Source of the DNA: Corynebacterium marambiense
Lineage (GTDB): Bacteria > Actinomycetota > Actinomycetes > Mycobacteriales > Mycobacteriaceae
Assembly: GCF_016342275.1 (NCBI RefSeq)
Contig: NZ_JAEIOT010000004.1
Coordinates: 310,001-374,000 of the forward strand
DNA: 64,000 bases
Reading direction: 5' to 3'
Made by a program: the position numbers and the translations under genes. This document shows positions 26,079 to 35,061 of the stretch, piece by piece. Position 1 is the first letter of the stretch, and every line of letters begins with the position of its first letter. The notes under the pieces are model-generated. The model saw only the letters and a list, made by a program, of their open reading frames with translations, did not search any database and was not told the DNA's origin.

Positions 26079-26184
26079 ATGCCATCCCGGATCATCTCAG
26101 TTCCGGCAACGAGAAACCATGTTACACCCACCGCCGAAAGGTCGACAAATACGCAGGCGGGACCAGCTTTCCGGACATAAAGAA

Positions 26185-26216
26185 CGACCCCGTGCCGGAT
26201 GCCCGGCACGGGGTCG
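26185..26216 (-). terminator. Terminator between the two tRNA-Arg genes
   Basis: GACCCCGTGCCGG pairs with CCGGCACGGGGTC; the minus strand continues GTTCTTTATG. It probably ends transcription of the upstream tRNA-Arg copy. Confidence 0.7.
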
Positions 26217-26241
26217 AATCTATTCCTGTCTCAACACAGAG

Positions 26242-26314
26242 TGCGCCCGGAGGGATTCGAACCCCCAACCTTCTGATCCGTAGTCAGATGCTCTATCCGT
26301 TGAGCTACGGGCGC
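26242..26314 (-). tRNA. tRNA-Arg (anticodon ACG), copy 2
   Basis: The tRNA body is identical to copy 1 (26006-26078), 163 bp further on in the same orientation. CCA is not encoded (ACT follows the acceptor stem). Tandem duplicate with diverged flanks. Confidence 0.93.
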
Positions 26315-26336
26315 ATATTCAGTTAACCCTTGCGGG

Positions 26337-26428
26337 TGGCGGAGGCGAGAGGATTTGAACCTCCGGTCCTCTGTTAGGAAGACAACTCATTAGCAGTGAG
26401 TCCCATTCGGCCGCTCTGGCACGCCTCC
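26337..26428 (-). tRNA. tRNA-Ser (anticodon GCT)
   Basis: The minus strand has acceptor GGAGGCG / CGCCTCC, anticodon loop CTGCTAA (GCT), a long variable arm, and T arm GAGGTTCAAATCCTC. GCCA is encoded. Confidence 0.92.
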
Positions 26429-26555
26429 ATCGACTCCACGACTACCGCACGAATGCAGACGACGTGAAACCAGGCATGATGTTACCCCGGGCCGGGCCAC
26501 CACGGCAAAACCACAGGCCATGCACCCCACACCGCCGAGTTGTAGTGTGGGGCAC

Positions 26556-27578
26556 ATGATCCGCGATGATGTGTCCGCCATTCCCGCCTACATCCCGGGA
26601 CGCGCCGTGCCCGACGCCCTGAAGCTCTCCAGCAACGAGGCCGCACACCCACCACTCCCCGGCGCCGTGGAAGCGATGACCGCCGCAGCACGTACCGCGA
26701 ACCGCTACCCGGACATGGGCGTCGTCACGCTGAAAGCGGAACTCGCCGAAACCCTCGGACTCTCCCCGGAACAGATCGCCGTGGGGTGCGGTTCCTCCGC
26801 ACTCTGCCAGCAGCTCATCCAAGCCACCTGCCGAGCCGACGACGAAGTCATCTTCGCCTGGCGTAGCTTCGAGGCATACCCGATCTTCTGCATGGTCGTC
26901 GGCGCGAAACCCGTCATGATCCCCCTCGACGACAACCACCGGCACGATCTCGACGCGATGGCCGCCGCCATCACCGAGCACACCCGGCTCATCTTCGTCT
27001 GCAACCCGAACAACCCCACCGGCACCACTATCTCTGACGCCGAGTTCACCGCCTTCATGGACCGCGTCCCGAACGACGTCATCGTCGTCCTCGACGAGGC
27101 CTACTTCGAATACGCCCGAGACGAGAACAACCCGGTATCCACCGAACTGATCCACCGCTACCCGAATCTCATCGGCATGCGCACCTTCTCCAAGGCCTAC
27201 GGCCTCGCCGGGGTCCGCGTCGGCTACGCCTTCGGCAACCCCCTGGTCATCGACGCCGTCAACCGCGTCGCACTCCCGTTCAGCGTCAACGCCGTCGGCC
27301 AGGCCGGGGCACTCGCATCCCTGGCGGCAGCCGATGAACTGCTGAGCCGCACCGACGAAGCGGTCACCCAACGGAACATCGTCACCGCCGAGATCCCCGG
27401 CGCGGTGGAATCTCAGGCCAACTTCGTCTGGATCCCCACCGACGACGCCCACCGCATCGCCACCGAACTCGCCGATCACGGCGTACTCGTCAGGGCATTC
27501 GACGAAGGAATCCGGGTCACCGTCACCACAGACGACGAGACCCGGACATTCCTCGACGCCTGGCGGCAACTCATCTAG
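26556..27578 (+). CDS. pat: Aromatic amino acid / histidinol-phosphate-type aminotransferase
   Basis: 340 residues of the HisC/Pat family (class I/II PLP). Motifs are LSSNEAAHPPLPGAVEAM, VGCGSSALCQQLIQAT, CNPNNPTGTTIS (substrate/PLP region), VLDEAYFEYA (Asp for the pyridine N), and TFSKAYGLAGVRVGYAFG with the PLP lysine. The HisC-like fold with this spacing, in a corynebacterium, next to tyrA, fits Pat, which makes tyrosine and phenylalanine from their keto acids. HisC proper is the alternative. Confidence 0.8.
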   Translation: MIRDDVSAIPAYIPGRAVPDALKLSSNEAAHPPLPGAVEAMTAAARTANRYPDMGVVTLKAELAETLGLSPEQIAVGCGSSALCQQLIQATCRADDEVIFAWRSFEAYPIFCMVVGAKPVMIPLDDNHRHDLDAMAAAITEHTRLIFVCNPNNPTGTTISDAEFTAFMDRVPNDVIVVLDEAYFEYARDENNPVSTELIHRYPNLIGMRTFSKAYGLAGVRVGYAFGNPLVIDAVNRVALPFSVNAVGQAGALASLAAADELLSRTDEAVTQRNIVTAEIPGAVESQANFVWIPTDDAHRIATELADHGVLVRAFDEGIRVTVTTDDETRTFLDAWRQLI

Positions 27579-27583
27579 CGGAG

Positions 27584-27702
27584 CCCCTAATCTGCACGGT
27601 TTCACCACACATGGCCCAAACCGTGCAGAATAGCGCCCCCCTAATCTGCACGGTTTCAACGCGCCGGACCCAAACCGTGCAGAATAGCCACCCCCTAATC
27701 TG
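27584..27702. repeat. Interspersed palindromic repeats, two and a part
   Basis: Two copies (27584-27633 and 27637-27687) and a truncated third (27691-27702). Each begins CCCCTAATCTGCACGGTTT and closes with AAACCGTGCAGAATAG, so it folds into a hairpin (CTGCACGGTTT with AAACCGTGCAG, 15-nt loop). A fourth copy lies after the following gene (29542-29593). Confidence 0.85.
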
Positions 27703-27767
27703 TTGATACGGTGGAGGCGGCGGCGTAGCCCCCAACCACCGTAGGTCGCATCAAGGCAAGGGTCCCC

Positions 27768-29516
27768 ATGGAGAACTTCAACCCCACCCGCAGGTCAGAG
27801 CTTGAGAATCTGGTGGAGTCAGTGTTGTCCGCCGAGCGGGACGGGCGCCTGCTCAAGACAGACGAGTCCGAGGCCCTCGATTTCAAAGAAGAAGCCGGGC
27901 GCCGACGCGGTCGCGAGCTCGAACCAGGGCAACCGACCAATCCTGAAGCAGCGCAGAAGCTCGCCGACGAAGTAGCGTGCATGGCCAACTCTCCCGGGGG
28001 CGGGGTGCTCATCGTCGGTGTCGAGGACCGCAGCGGTCGGCTCATCGGTACCGAGCTGGACAGCGAATGGCTTCGACAGAAAATTCACCATGCAGTCGAC
28101 GTGGCCCCCCGCATCGATGTCCGGTACGTTGCCGGCTTTCGACTCCTGGTGATCTATGTCGCCGAGGCACGCGAACCCGTTCCCGACACGGGAAACAATT
28201 TACGCTGGCGCGTCGGTGATTCCTGCACGAAAGTTGACCGCGCCGAGTGGTGGGCCCACCGCGATCGAGCCCGGGGGCTCGATCCCCTCGCTGCCCGAAG
28301 CGACAAGAATCTGGATGCTGTTCGACCTCATGCGCTGGAACTCGCACAGAGTTGGTCCCGCGATCACTCCTCCACCCCGGAGGAATACCTCCGAAAAATC
28401 GGTGCGCTCAGCGCCGACGGATACCTGACAGTGGCAGCAGAAATACTCTTCACCGACACCGGCAGAACGTGGCTTTCCTTCGCCGCCATCGACGTGGAGG
28501 GCGGTCACGTCCTTGACCAGTACGACGCGAACCCGAGGCACAGCCTCCTCGAACAGATCGCCGCCATTGAACAACGGGTAGACGCCCACAACACCACCTT
28601 CACGCAGAAAGCGGGGCTGTCACACCGTCGAATCCTGGCTGTCCCGCAGGAAGCGGCGCGCGAAGCGATGCTCAACGGACTCATCCACCGCGACCTCGAA
28701 CGACGGGAACCAACCGAGATCAGGTGGATGACCCTCGACAGCACCCATATCGTACGGAGCCCCGGCGCCTTTCCCGACGCGATCAGCACCGACAACATCC
28801 TGAGCAATAGAAACGCCCGTTATCCCGCCCTCGCCGACTTGTTCCGGGCGATTTCCCTCGTTGAAAAGCAGGGGCTGGGGGTTGACCGAATGTACCTGTC
28901 GATGATGGCTCTCGGCCACCGGCCGCCCCTCATCACCGAGGTCGCCGGGCCCTTCGTCGAGTGCATTCTGCAGGGTGGGAAACCCCTGTACCCGGCAATC
29001 TCACTCGTCGATCATCTGCGCCCGCAGGAGCGTGCCTCAGACCTACGTATCATCGCAATTCTCTACCGGCTACTAACCCACGCCTTTATCACCACCGGCG
29101 AAATCGCGAGCATTCTCCAAAATTCCTCACAAGCCGCAGAAATCGCCATCTCCGCGGCTCGGCAGACCACCATTGTCGGCCATCCGCTCATTGAATCGAT
29201 CCAACCGAGCGCCTGGGTACTGGGGAAAGGCGCCCGAAGCGTGGCTCTCGAAGAAGGCGACGCATGCAGTGCAGACGATGTCGTCGGATACCTCAACCCC
29301 GCTACGGAAGGGCCACTCACCGAAACCGCCCGTCAGTGGCTCCATCAGTTCGAGGAGATAACGACCGGTCAGCTCATGTCGCTGTGCGACATCGGCAGAA
29401 CCAAAGCGAGACGCATTCTCGACGGTCTCGTATCCTCCGGGGAGGCCACGTTCATCAAGGCTGGGCGAAGCAGCCGCTACCGGGCCATCGTCGCCACAGA
29501 TACCCCGGGACGTTGA
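27768..29516 (+). CDS. Schlafen/AlbA_2-domain protein with RecG-like C-terminus (DUF5635 type)
   Basis: 582 residues. Residues about 35-170 are an AlbA_2 (Schlafen-type) domain: ESEALDFKEEAGRRRG, VACMANSPGGGVLIVGVEDR and RWRVGDSC. Residues about 280-400 resemble the C-terminal ATP-binding-like part of this family (EAAREAMLNGLIHRDLERRE, then LADLFRAISLVEKQGLGVDR). The last 100 residues contain a possible winged helix (TTGQLMSLCDIGRTKARRIL). Relatives are putative transcriptional regulators or ATP-dependent DNA helicase-like proteins; some Schlafen-type proteins act in phage defence. It is a single gene bracketed by palindromic repeats. Confidence 0.75.
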   Translation: MENFNPTRRSELENLVESVLSAERDGRLLKTDESEALDFKEEAGRRRGRELEPGQPTNPEAAQKLADEVACMANSPGGGVLIVGVEDRSGRLIGTELDSEWLRQKIHHAVDVAPRIDVRYVAGFRLLVIYVAEAREPVPDTGNNLRWRVGDSCTKVDRAEWWAHRDRARGLDPLAARSDKNLDAVRPHALELAQSWSRDHSSTPEEYLRKIGALSADGYLTVAAEILFTDTGRTWLSFAAIDVEGGHVLDQYDANPRHSLLEQIAAIEQRVDAHNTTFTQKAGLSHRRILAVPQEAAREAMLNGLIHRDLERREPTEIRWMTLDSTHIVRSPGAFPDAISTDNILSNRNARYPALADLFRAISLVEKQGLGVDRMYLSMMALGHRPPLITEVAGPFVECILQGGKPLYPAISLVDHLRPQERASDLRIIAILYRLLTHAFITTGEIASILQNSSQAAEIAISAARQTTIVGHPLIESIQPSAWVLGKGARSVALEEGDACSADDVVGYLNPATEGPLTETARQWLHQFEEITTGQLMSLCDIGRTKARRILDGLVSSGEATFIKAGRSSRYRAIVATDTPGR

Positions 29517-29541
29517 CCGACCGGTCCATCGCCGTCTTCAT

Positions 29542-29593
29542 CCCCCTAATCTGCATGGTTTCACCACACCCGGCCCAAACCGTGCAGAATAGC
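29542..29593. repeat. Palindromic repeat, fourth copy
   Basis: Same element as at 27584-27702 (starts CCCCTAATCTGCATGGTTT, ends AAACCGTGCAGAATAGCG), 26 bp after the AlbA_2 gene. One arm base differs (CTGCATGG versus CTGCACGG). Confidence 0.85.
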
Positions 29594-29638
29594 GCTCCAC
29601 CACTAAACGACGTCCGTACGTGATCCCCGAAGATCCAG

Positions 29639-29663
29639 AAAACCCCCTGCTGCACAGGGGGTT
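29639..29663 (-). terminator. Terminator after tRNA-Ser(TGA)
   Basis: AAACCCCCTG pairs with CAGGGGGTTT; the minus strand continues TTCTGG. It lies 3' of the tRNA. Confidence 0.7.
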
Positions 29664-29667
29664 TCTC

Positions 29668-29757
29668 TGGCGGAAGTAGAGGGATTTGAACCCCCGGTCC
29701 GTTTCAAGGGACGCTCGCTTTCAAGGCGAGTGCATTCGGCCGCTCTGCCATACTTCC
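29668..29757 (-). tRNA. tRNA-Ser (anticodon TGA)
   Basis: The minus strand has acceptor GGAAGTA / TACTTCC, anticodon arm CTCGCCTTGAAAGCGAG (TGA), long variable arm, T arm GGGGGTTCAAATCCCTC. GCCA is encoded. Confidence 0.93.
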
Positions 29758-29909
29758 AGAACCACCGTAGTGATCAGAGCCATCAACGGAGCCGACGGAA
29801 CCGAGTGAAAACAACGGTGCCTTCCGATGATAATCAATCTGGTATGGGTTATGCACATCGAGGTGGTGTGACGCCCCGGGCGATCCGCCGGACACGGGTA
29901 CGGGTTGAT

Positions 29910-30788
29910 CTAGCAGCCCGCGCTCCCCGTTGCCTGCCGGAGATGGTCGGTCACGGCGGGCAGGACTTCCTCCAGGTTTTCCTCGACAACGAAGTGCCCG
30001 GCGTTGACGGCCCCACCTCGGACGCGGGGGAACCACGCCCGCCACGCATCAAGCGGATCCACCTGCCGGCCCACCACCCCCTGGTCTCCCCAGAGTACGA
30101 GCGCCGGGATATCGGAGATTTTGTCGAGGTCTGCGCGGTCGTGTTCAACATCGATCGTCGCTCCTGCGGCATAGTCACCGCACCATGCAGCGATGACCTC
30201 GGGGCGGAGGGCGGCATTCTCGTAGTCCTGCAGGGCTTCCGGGTCAAAGGAATGGAACGTGCCGGCCATTCCCGCGAGCTGCGCCCGGACAAATGCCAGG
30301 GGATCCCCACCGATCAGGCGCTGGGGCAGCGGCTCGGGCTGTGAGAGGAACACCCAGTGGAAGTAGCGTTTGGCCAGGTCCGCGTTCATGAGGTCCCAGA
30401 CCAGGTAGGTGGGGAGGATATCCAGGAGAGCCACGGAGAGCACCGCATCCGGATGGTCGAGGGCCATGCGGTAGGCGGCGCGGGCGCCTCGATCATGGGC
30501 CACGACGTGGAACTGCTCTTTTCCGAGGTGCGCCATGAGTGCGATGAAGTCGGCGGCCATCGTGCGGAAACTGAAGTCTCCGTCATGGGCCGCGGATTGA
30601 CCATATCCGCGAAGGTCCGGGATGACGACGAAGTGGTCCTCCGCGAGGTATGGTGCCATCCGATGCCACATCGCGTGTGTCTGTGGGTACCCGTGCAGCA
30701 GCAGAACCGCTGGCCCAGCACCCCCGGTTCGGGCATGGATGGTGGCGCCCGGAACTGGAACCCTGATGGTGTCGAATCCCTCGTACAC
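29910..30788 (-). CDS. Alpha/beta hydrolase of the haloacetate dehalogenase type
   Basis: 292 residues from a GTG at 30788 preceded by GGGAGG. The oxyanion region is VLLLHGYPQTHAMWHRM. The nucleophile elbow VVAHDRGARAAYRMALDHP carries the Asp and the two Arg that bind the carboxylate in fluoroacetate dehalogenases, and the His-Trp pair of YFHWVFLSQPEPLP matches the halide pocket. The catalytic His is in GHFVVEENLEEV. All recognised FAcD active-site residues are present, so activity on haloacetates is possible. Other carboxylate substrates cannot be excluded. Confidence 0.8.
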   Translation of the reverse strand: MYEGFDTIRVPVPGATIHARTGGAGPAVLLLHGYPQTHAMWHRMAPYLAEDHFVVIPDLRGYGQSAAHDGDFSFRTMAADFIALMAHLGKEQFHVVAHDRGARAAYRMALDHPDAVLSVALLDILPTYLVWDLMNADLAKRYFHWVFLSQPEPLPQRLIGGDPLAFVRAQLAGMAGTFHSFDPEALQDYENAALRPEVIAAWCGDYAAGATIDVEHDRADLDKISDIPALVLWGDQGVVGRQVDPLDAWRAWFPRVRGGAVNAGHFVVEENLEEVLPAVTDHLRQATGSAGC

Positions 30789-30984
30789 GGCGGAGACCTC
30801 CCGTTTGACCGCCTGAACAGCGCCATTTTCCGGCACCCTGTGCCCCGACACTACCAATAGCCGCCCTCTCAGCTCCACCTTCGGCGTACCATCCCCACAT
30901 TTCCACGCATCCAGAAGGGGTGACGGCCAGCGCGGAGCCGAACGCCTCTGCACAGTTCGGTCGGCCTCCCCTACGCTGGTTCAT

Positions 30985-31944
30985 ATGAAGGCAATCACAC
31001 TGGCAAATCCAGACGACAAGACATCACTCACGTGGAGTGCGGCCCCAACCCCCAACATCAGACCCGGTGAGGTGCTGGTTGAGGTGAAGGCCGTGGGTGT
31101 CAACCGCGCTGATCTGTTGCAGGCCGCGGGCCATTATCCGCCGCCGCCCGGGGTGTCCGAGATCATCGGTCTCGAGTGCGCGGGAGTGATCGCGGATCCG
31201 GGTGACTCCGGCCGGGAGAAGGGGGAACGGGTGGCATGTCTGCTGGCGGGTGGCGCATACGCGGAGTATGTCGCGGTTCCGGCCGGTCAGCTCCTGCCGA
31301 TACCGGAGGGGTACTCTTTCGCGGAGGCCGCATCCGTCGTGGAGGTGGCGTGCACTCTGTGGTCAAACCTGGTGATGGTCGCGGGGCTGCACGAGGGGCA
31401 AACGGTGCTCCTGCACGGTGGCGCAGGCGGGATCGGCACGTTCGGCATCCAGTTGGCGAAGCAACTGGGCTGCACCGTCGCGGTCACGGCCGGGTCTGCG
31501 GAGAAACTCGCGACCTGTCGTGAGCTGGGGGCGGACATCCTGGTGAACTACCGGGAGGAGGATTTCGCGGAGGTGCTGAAGAACCGCGCCGACGTGATCC
31601 TGGACATCATGGGCGCCAAGTATCTCGACCCGAATCTCCGGGCGTTGGCGATGGACGGGCACATCGTGATCATCGGCATGCAGGGTGGTGTGAAGGGGGA
31701 GTTGAACATCGGGCGCCTGCTGTCCAAGCGGGGTTCGATCTCCGCGACGGGCCTGCGTGGCCGCGACCTGGAGGACAAGGCGCGGATCGTGGCGGAGGTC
31801 GTCGAACACGTATGGCCGATGCTCGACGAACGGCGTATCCGCGTGAACATCCACCGCACCCTGCCGATTGCTCGGGCCGCGGAGGCACACCGACTGCTGG
31901 ATTCCGGTGAGGTCACCGGCAAACTGGTGCTCACCGTCGACTGA
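30985..31944 (+). CDS. Quinone oxidoreductase (zeta-crystallin/PIG3 type)
   Basis: 319 residues, medium-chain dehydrogenase fold without zinc ligands. It has GVNRADLLQAAGHYPPPPGV, GLECAGVI, the NAD(P) site TVLLHGGAGGIGTFGIQLAK, and LRALAMDGHIVIIGMQGG. This matches the PIG3/QorA group of NADPH:quinone oxidoreductases. It is convergent with the class-V aminotransferase-like gene. A homologous oxidoreductase occupies the equivalent place in the mycobacterial AG locus, so the gene belongs to the conserved neighbourhood. Confidence 0.88.
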   Translation: MKAITLANPDDKTSLTWSAAPTPNIRPGEVLVEVKAVGVNRADLLQAAGHYPPPPGVSEIIGLECAGVIADPGDSGREKGERVACLLAGGAYAEYVAVPAGQLLPIPEGYSFAEAASVVEVACTLWSNLVMVAGLHEGQTVLLHGGAGGIGTFGIQLAKQLGCTVAVTAGSAEKLATCRELGADILVNYREEDFAEVLKNRADVILDIMGAKYLDPNLRALAMDGHIVIIGMQGGVKGELNIGRLLSKRGSISATGLRGRDLEDKARIVAEVVEHVWPMLDERRIRVNIHRTLPIARAAEAHRLLDSGEVTGKLVLTVD

Positions 31945-31966
31945 CTGGGACAGGGAGCCCGTGCCG

Positions 31967-33223
31967 TCAGCCGAAAGAAGCGACGGCGCGGGTCAGTTGG
32001 TCGATGTCGGCGGCGGTGTTGAACGGGCCGAGGGACACGGTGACGGAACCGCCTGCCTCCCCTGCTCCCATCTGCTCCAGGAGCGGATCGGGTGGGCTGA
32101 CCGTAGTAACAAGCCGGTTGTCCAGCAGTCGCCGGTGGACGGCCTGCGCGTCGACTCCGGGGACGACGAGGCTCACCCGTGGGATGCGGTCCTGACGGTA
32201 GACGTCACCGGCGGTTTCCCCGGTGATACCGAGCAGGTGGAGACCTCCGAGCCACTGCAGGGAATCGATCAGGTGGAGCGAGAGGAAGTGCATGTAGTCC
32301 TCCAGTTCCCCGGCCGATTCGATGAGTCGGTTCCGGCGGCTCCCGCGGGCATCCTCCTTCAGTCCCGCCAGATGATCCACGGCGGGCGCTACGCCACCGA
32401 GCAGGCCGGAGGGTAGGGGTCCGAACTCCAGCTTCGTCGCACTGGCGTCAGGCGCTCCCTCCCAGGCGGCATCCAACCTCGGGAACATCGTCGTGTCCCG
32501 GAACACCAGTGCAGAGACCTGCGGACCGCCGAACGAGGCGCAGTCGACGACGACGATGTCCGCACCCCACTCATCCATGTCGATGCCACGGTACGCAGCG
32601 ACGGTGGAGGCGTCGACGAGGACCCAGGCGCGTGACCGCGCGTGCACGGTGTCCGCGATATCCCGGACCGGAGCGACGGTACCCAGGAGCCGGTGCGCTG
32701 CGTTGACAACGACGAGCCTGGTCGAACCGTCGACAAGTTCCCGGTACTGCCAGGCCGGCCACTCCCCGGTCCCGAGATCGGGTTCAGCCCACCGAAGGGT
32801 GACCCCGTCAAGCGCGCCCAGTGCGGTGAACGAACCGTTCAGCGAGGGGTCTGCACACCTGCCCAGGATCACCGAACCTCCTCGGCGCAGCCGCGGCCGG
32901 AGAGCGTCCGCCAGGGTGCGCAGCAGTACCTCCCGGTTGGGGCCGAGTACCACCCGGTCGGCGGACGCGCCGACGAGATCCGCGATGGCATGACGGGCGG
33001 CGGCGGTGTGTGCTCCACCGAGGAGCTCGCCCCCGGGGGCGGTCAGGCCGTGGGTGCCGGTGGCGACCTGACTCGACGTGGCCGATGCGGAGGTCCGGAA
33101 CGCCGTGGCGACGCCCGAGGCGACCCGCTCAGGGATCTGTGGCACCTCATGTGCATTGAGATAGGTCCAGCCGTCACTCAACGACACATAGAGTCCGCGC
33201 ACGCGGGCCACATCAAGGGCCAT
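31967..33223 (-). CDS. Class V aminotransferase-like protein lacking the PLP lysine
   Basis: 418 residues from ATG 33223 (GGAGG upstream). The fold I class V (cysteine desulfurase-like) pattern is clear: LNAHEVPQIPERVASGV, RVVLGPNREVLLRTLADALR, LVVVNAAHRLLGTVAPV and VLVDASTVAAYRGIDMDEWG. Where the PLP Schiff-base lysine normally sits (SxHKxxGPxG), this protein has DCASFGGPQVSALVF, with Ser in place of Lys. The rest of the active-site frame is retained, so a non-catalytic or altered role is likely. It is divergent from the exporter wzm, as in the equivalent mycobacterial region. Confidence 0.8.
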   Translation of the reverse strand: MALDVARVRGLYVSLSDGWTYLNAHEVPQIPERVASGVATAFRTSASATSSQVATGTHGLTAPGGELLGGAHTAAARHAIADLVGASADRVVLGPNREVLLRTLADALRPRLRRGGSVILGRCADPSLNGSFTALGALDGVTLRWAEPDLGTGEWPAWQYRELVDGSTRLVVVNAAHRLLGTVAPVRDIADTVHARSRAWVLVDASTVAAYRGIDMDEWGADIVVVDCASFGGPQVSALVFRDTTMFPRLDAAWEGAPDASATKLEFGPLPSGLLGGVAPAVDHLAGLKEDARGSRRNRLIESAGELEDYMHFLSLHLIDSLQWLGGLHLLGITGETAGDVYRQDRIPRVSLVVPGVDAQAVHRRLLDNRLVTTVSPPDPLLEQMGAGEAGGSVTVSLGPFNTAADIDQLTRAVASFG

Positions 33224-33308
33224 GTCGCCTCCTCTTTCCGTCCAGTGGTCACCCGCCAGTATGCCCGCCTGCCGCGCACGGCGCACCTGGGCCGCTAGGG
33301 TGTTCATT

Positions 33309-34205
33309 GTGTCAGATAGCCATTCAACCAAAGACCTGTCCGGGGACATAGCGCGGCTGGTCCGCGCCGAGGATCCCGGCGAGAGCCGCTCCCGGTCGAC
33401 CACCTTCGCCGCGGCGTGGTCCGATCTCGTGCGCGGATTCTTCCAGCATGAGCTGTGGCTTCAACTTGGCTGGCAGGACATCAAGCAGCGGTATCGCCGC
33501 TCGGTCCTCGGCCCGTTGTGGATCACCATCGCTACCGGCGTCATGGCGGTCGCCCTCGGCCTGCTGTACTCCGTACTCTTCCGCATTCCGGTCGCCGAGT
33601 TCCTGCCGCACGTCACCGTCGGGCTCATCATGTGGAACTTCATCTCGGGCGCGATCAAGGACGGCTCGGACATCTTCATCGAGAACGAGGGGCTGATCAA
33701 GCAGCTGCCGAGCGCCCTGTCGGTGCACGTATACCGGCTGGTGTGGCGGCAACTGCTCTTCCTCGCGCACAACATGGTGATCTGGCTCGTGCTGATGATG
33801 GTCTTCCCCAGGCCACTCGGCATGGAGGGTTTCCTCGCGATCCCGGCGCTGTTCCTACTGGTGCTCAACGGTGTCTGGGTGTCGATGTTCTTCGGTATCA
33901 TCGCCACCCGCTACCGCGATGTCTCCCCGCTGCTTGAGGCACTGGTACAGCTGCTGTTCTACATCACGCCCATCGTGTGGACCACCACCACCCTGAAGGA
34001 CCAGGGTGGGGAGATCTCGGAGCGGGCGAAACTCGCCCAACTCAATCCGCTGTACCACTACATGGAGGTACTCCGCGCCCCGCTCATCGGCGCGGATCTG
34101 CCCGTTTACCACTGGTGGATCGTCATCGGCTGCACCGTCGTCGGCCTGTGTCTGGCGCTGCTGGCGATGAAGCAATGGCGATTCCGCGTCAGCTACTGGG
34201 TGTAA
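33309..34205 (+). CDS. wzm: Galactan ABC exporter permease Wzm
   Basis: 298 residues from GTG 33309. ABC-2 type permease: a cytoplasmic N-terminus ending HELWLQLGWQDIKQRYRRSVLGPLW (the coupling helix motif), six predicted TM segments from about 65 to 290, and LNPLYHYMEVLRAPL at the C-terminus. With Wzt it exports the lipid-linked galactan precursor of AG across the plasma membrane. It is divergent from the class-V gene and 14 bp upstream of wzt. Confidence 0.9.
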   Translation: MSDSHSTKDLSGDIARLVRAEDPGESRSRSTTFAAAWSDLVRGFFQHELWLQLGWQDIKQRYRRSVLGPLWITIATGVMAVALGLLYSVLFRIPVAEFLPHVTVGLIMWNFISGAIKDGSDIFIENEGLIKQLPSALSVHVYRLVWRQLLFLAHNMVIWLVLMMVFPRPLGMEGFLAIPALFLLVLNGVWVSMFFGIIATRYRDVSPLLEALVQLLFYITPIVWTTTTLKDQGGEISERAKLAQLNPLYHYMEVLRAPLIGADLPVYHWWIVIGCTVVGLCLALLAMKQWRFRVSYWV

Positions 34206-34219
34206 GGAGAACACACCAC

Positions 34220-35044
34220 ATGGTTTCCATCGACACCTATAACGCCTGCGTTGATTTCCCAATCTTCGACGCCAAATCCCGCTCCATGAAAAAGGCCTTC
34301 CTGGGGGCCGCCGGCGGTGCCATCGGCCGCAACTCCAACAATGTCGTCGTCGTCGAGGCACTGAAGGACATCAACCTGCACCTCCGGGAGGGTGACCGCG
34401 TCGGTCTGGTCGGGCACAACGGTGCCGGCAAGTCGACGCTGCTGCGTCTGCTGTCCGGGATCTACGAGCCGACCCGGGGCAGCGCTCACATCCGGGGCCG
34501 CGTCGCCCCGGTCTTCGATCTGGGAGTCGGGATGGACCCGGAAATCTCCGGGTACGAGAACATCATCATCCGCGGGCTGTTCCTCGGCCAGACCCGGAAG
34601 CAGATGAAGGACAAGATGGAGGAGATCGCGGATTTCTCCGAACTCGGCGAATATCTGGCGATGCCACTGCGCACCTACTCCACCGGTATGCGGATCCGTC
34701 TCGCACTCGGGGTCGTCACGTCGATCGAACCGGAGATCCTGCTTCTCGACGAGGGAATCGGCGCGGTCGATGCGGCGTTCATGGCGAAGGCACGTGCGCG
34801 GTTGGAGGAACTGGTCGCCCGTTCGGGCATCCTCGTGTTCGCGTCGCACTCCAACGACTTCCTCGCCCAGCTCTGTGACACGGCCCTGTGGGTCGATCAT
34901 GGCCAGATCCGGCAGGCGGGTAGCGTCGATGACGTAGTCGAGGCCTACGAGGGCAAGGGGGCCGCGGATCATGTCCGGAACCTGATTCGGCGCATGCAGG
35001 AGGAGAACACGGGCATCCACGGTCGAGGCCCCGTCGGACACTGA
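34220..35044 (+). CDS. wzt: Galactan ABC exporter ATPase Wzt
   Basis: 274 residues from ATG 34220. Walker A GHNGAGKSTLLRLLSG, signature-like YSTGMRIRLALG (the exporter type rather than LSGGQ), Walker B ILLLDEGIGAVDAAF, and H-loop FASHSNDFL. No C-terminal carbohydrate-binding domain is present, as expected for the AG galactan exporter. In relatives glfT1 follows closely; here the sialic-acid island intervenes. Converges with nanR 17 bp away. Confidence 0.92.
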   Translation: MVSIDTYNACVDFPIFDAKSRSMKKAFLGAAGGAIGRNSNNVVVVEALKDINLHLREGDRVGLVGHNGAGKSTLLRLLSGIYEPTRGSAHIRGRVAPVFDLGVGMDPEISGYENIIIRGLFLGQTRKQMKDKMEEIADFSELGEYLAMPLRTYSTGMRIRLALGVVTSIEPEILLLDEGIGAVDAAFMAKARARLEELVARSGILVFASHSNDFLAQLCDTALWVDHGQIRQAGSVDDVVEAYEGKGAADHVRNLIRRMQEENTGIHGRGPVGH

Positions 35045-35061
35045 GCACCCCCGTGGATGCT

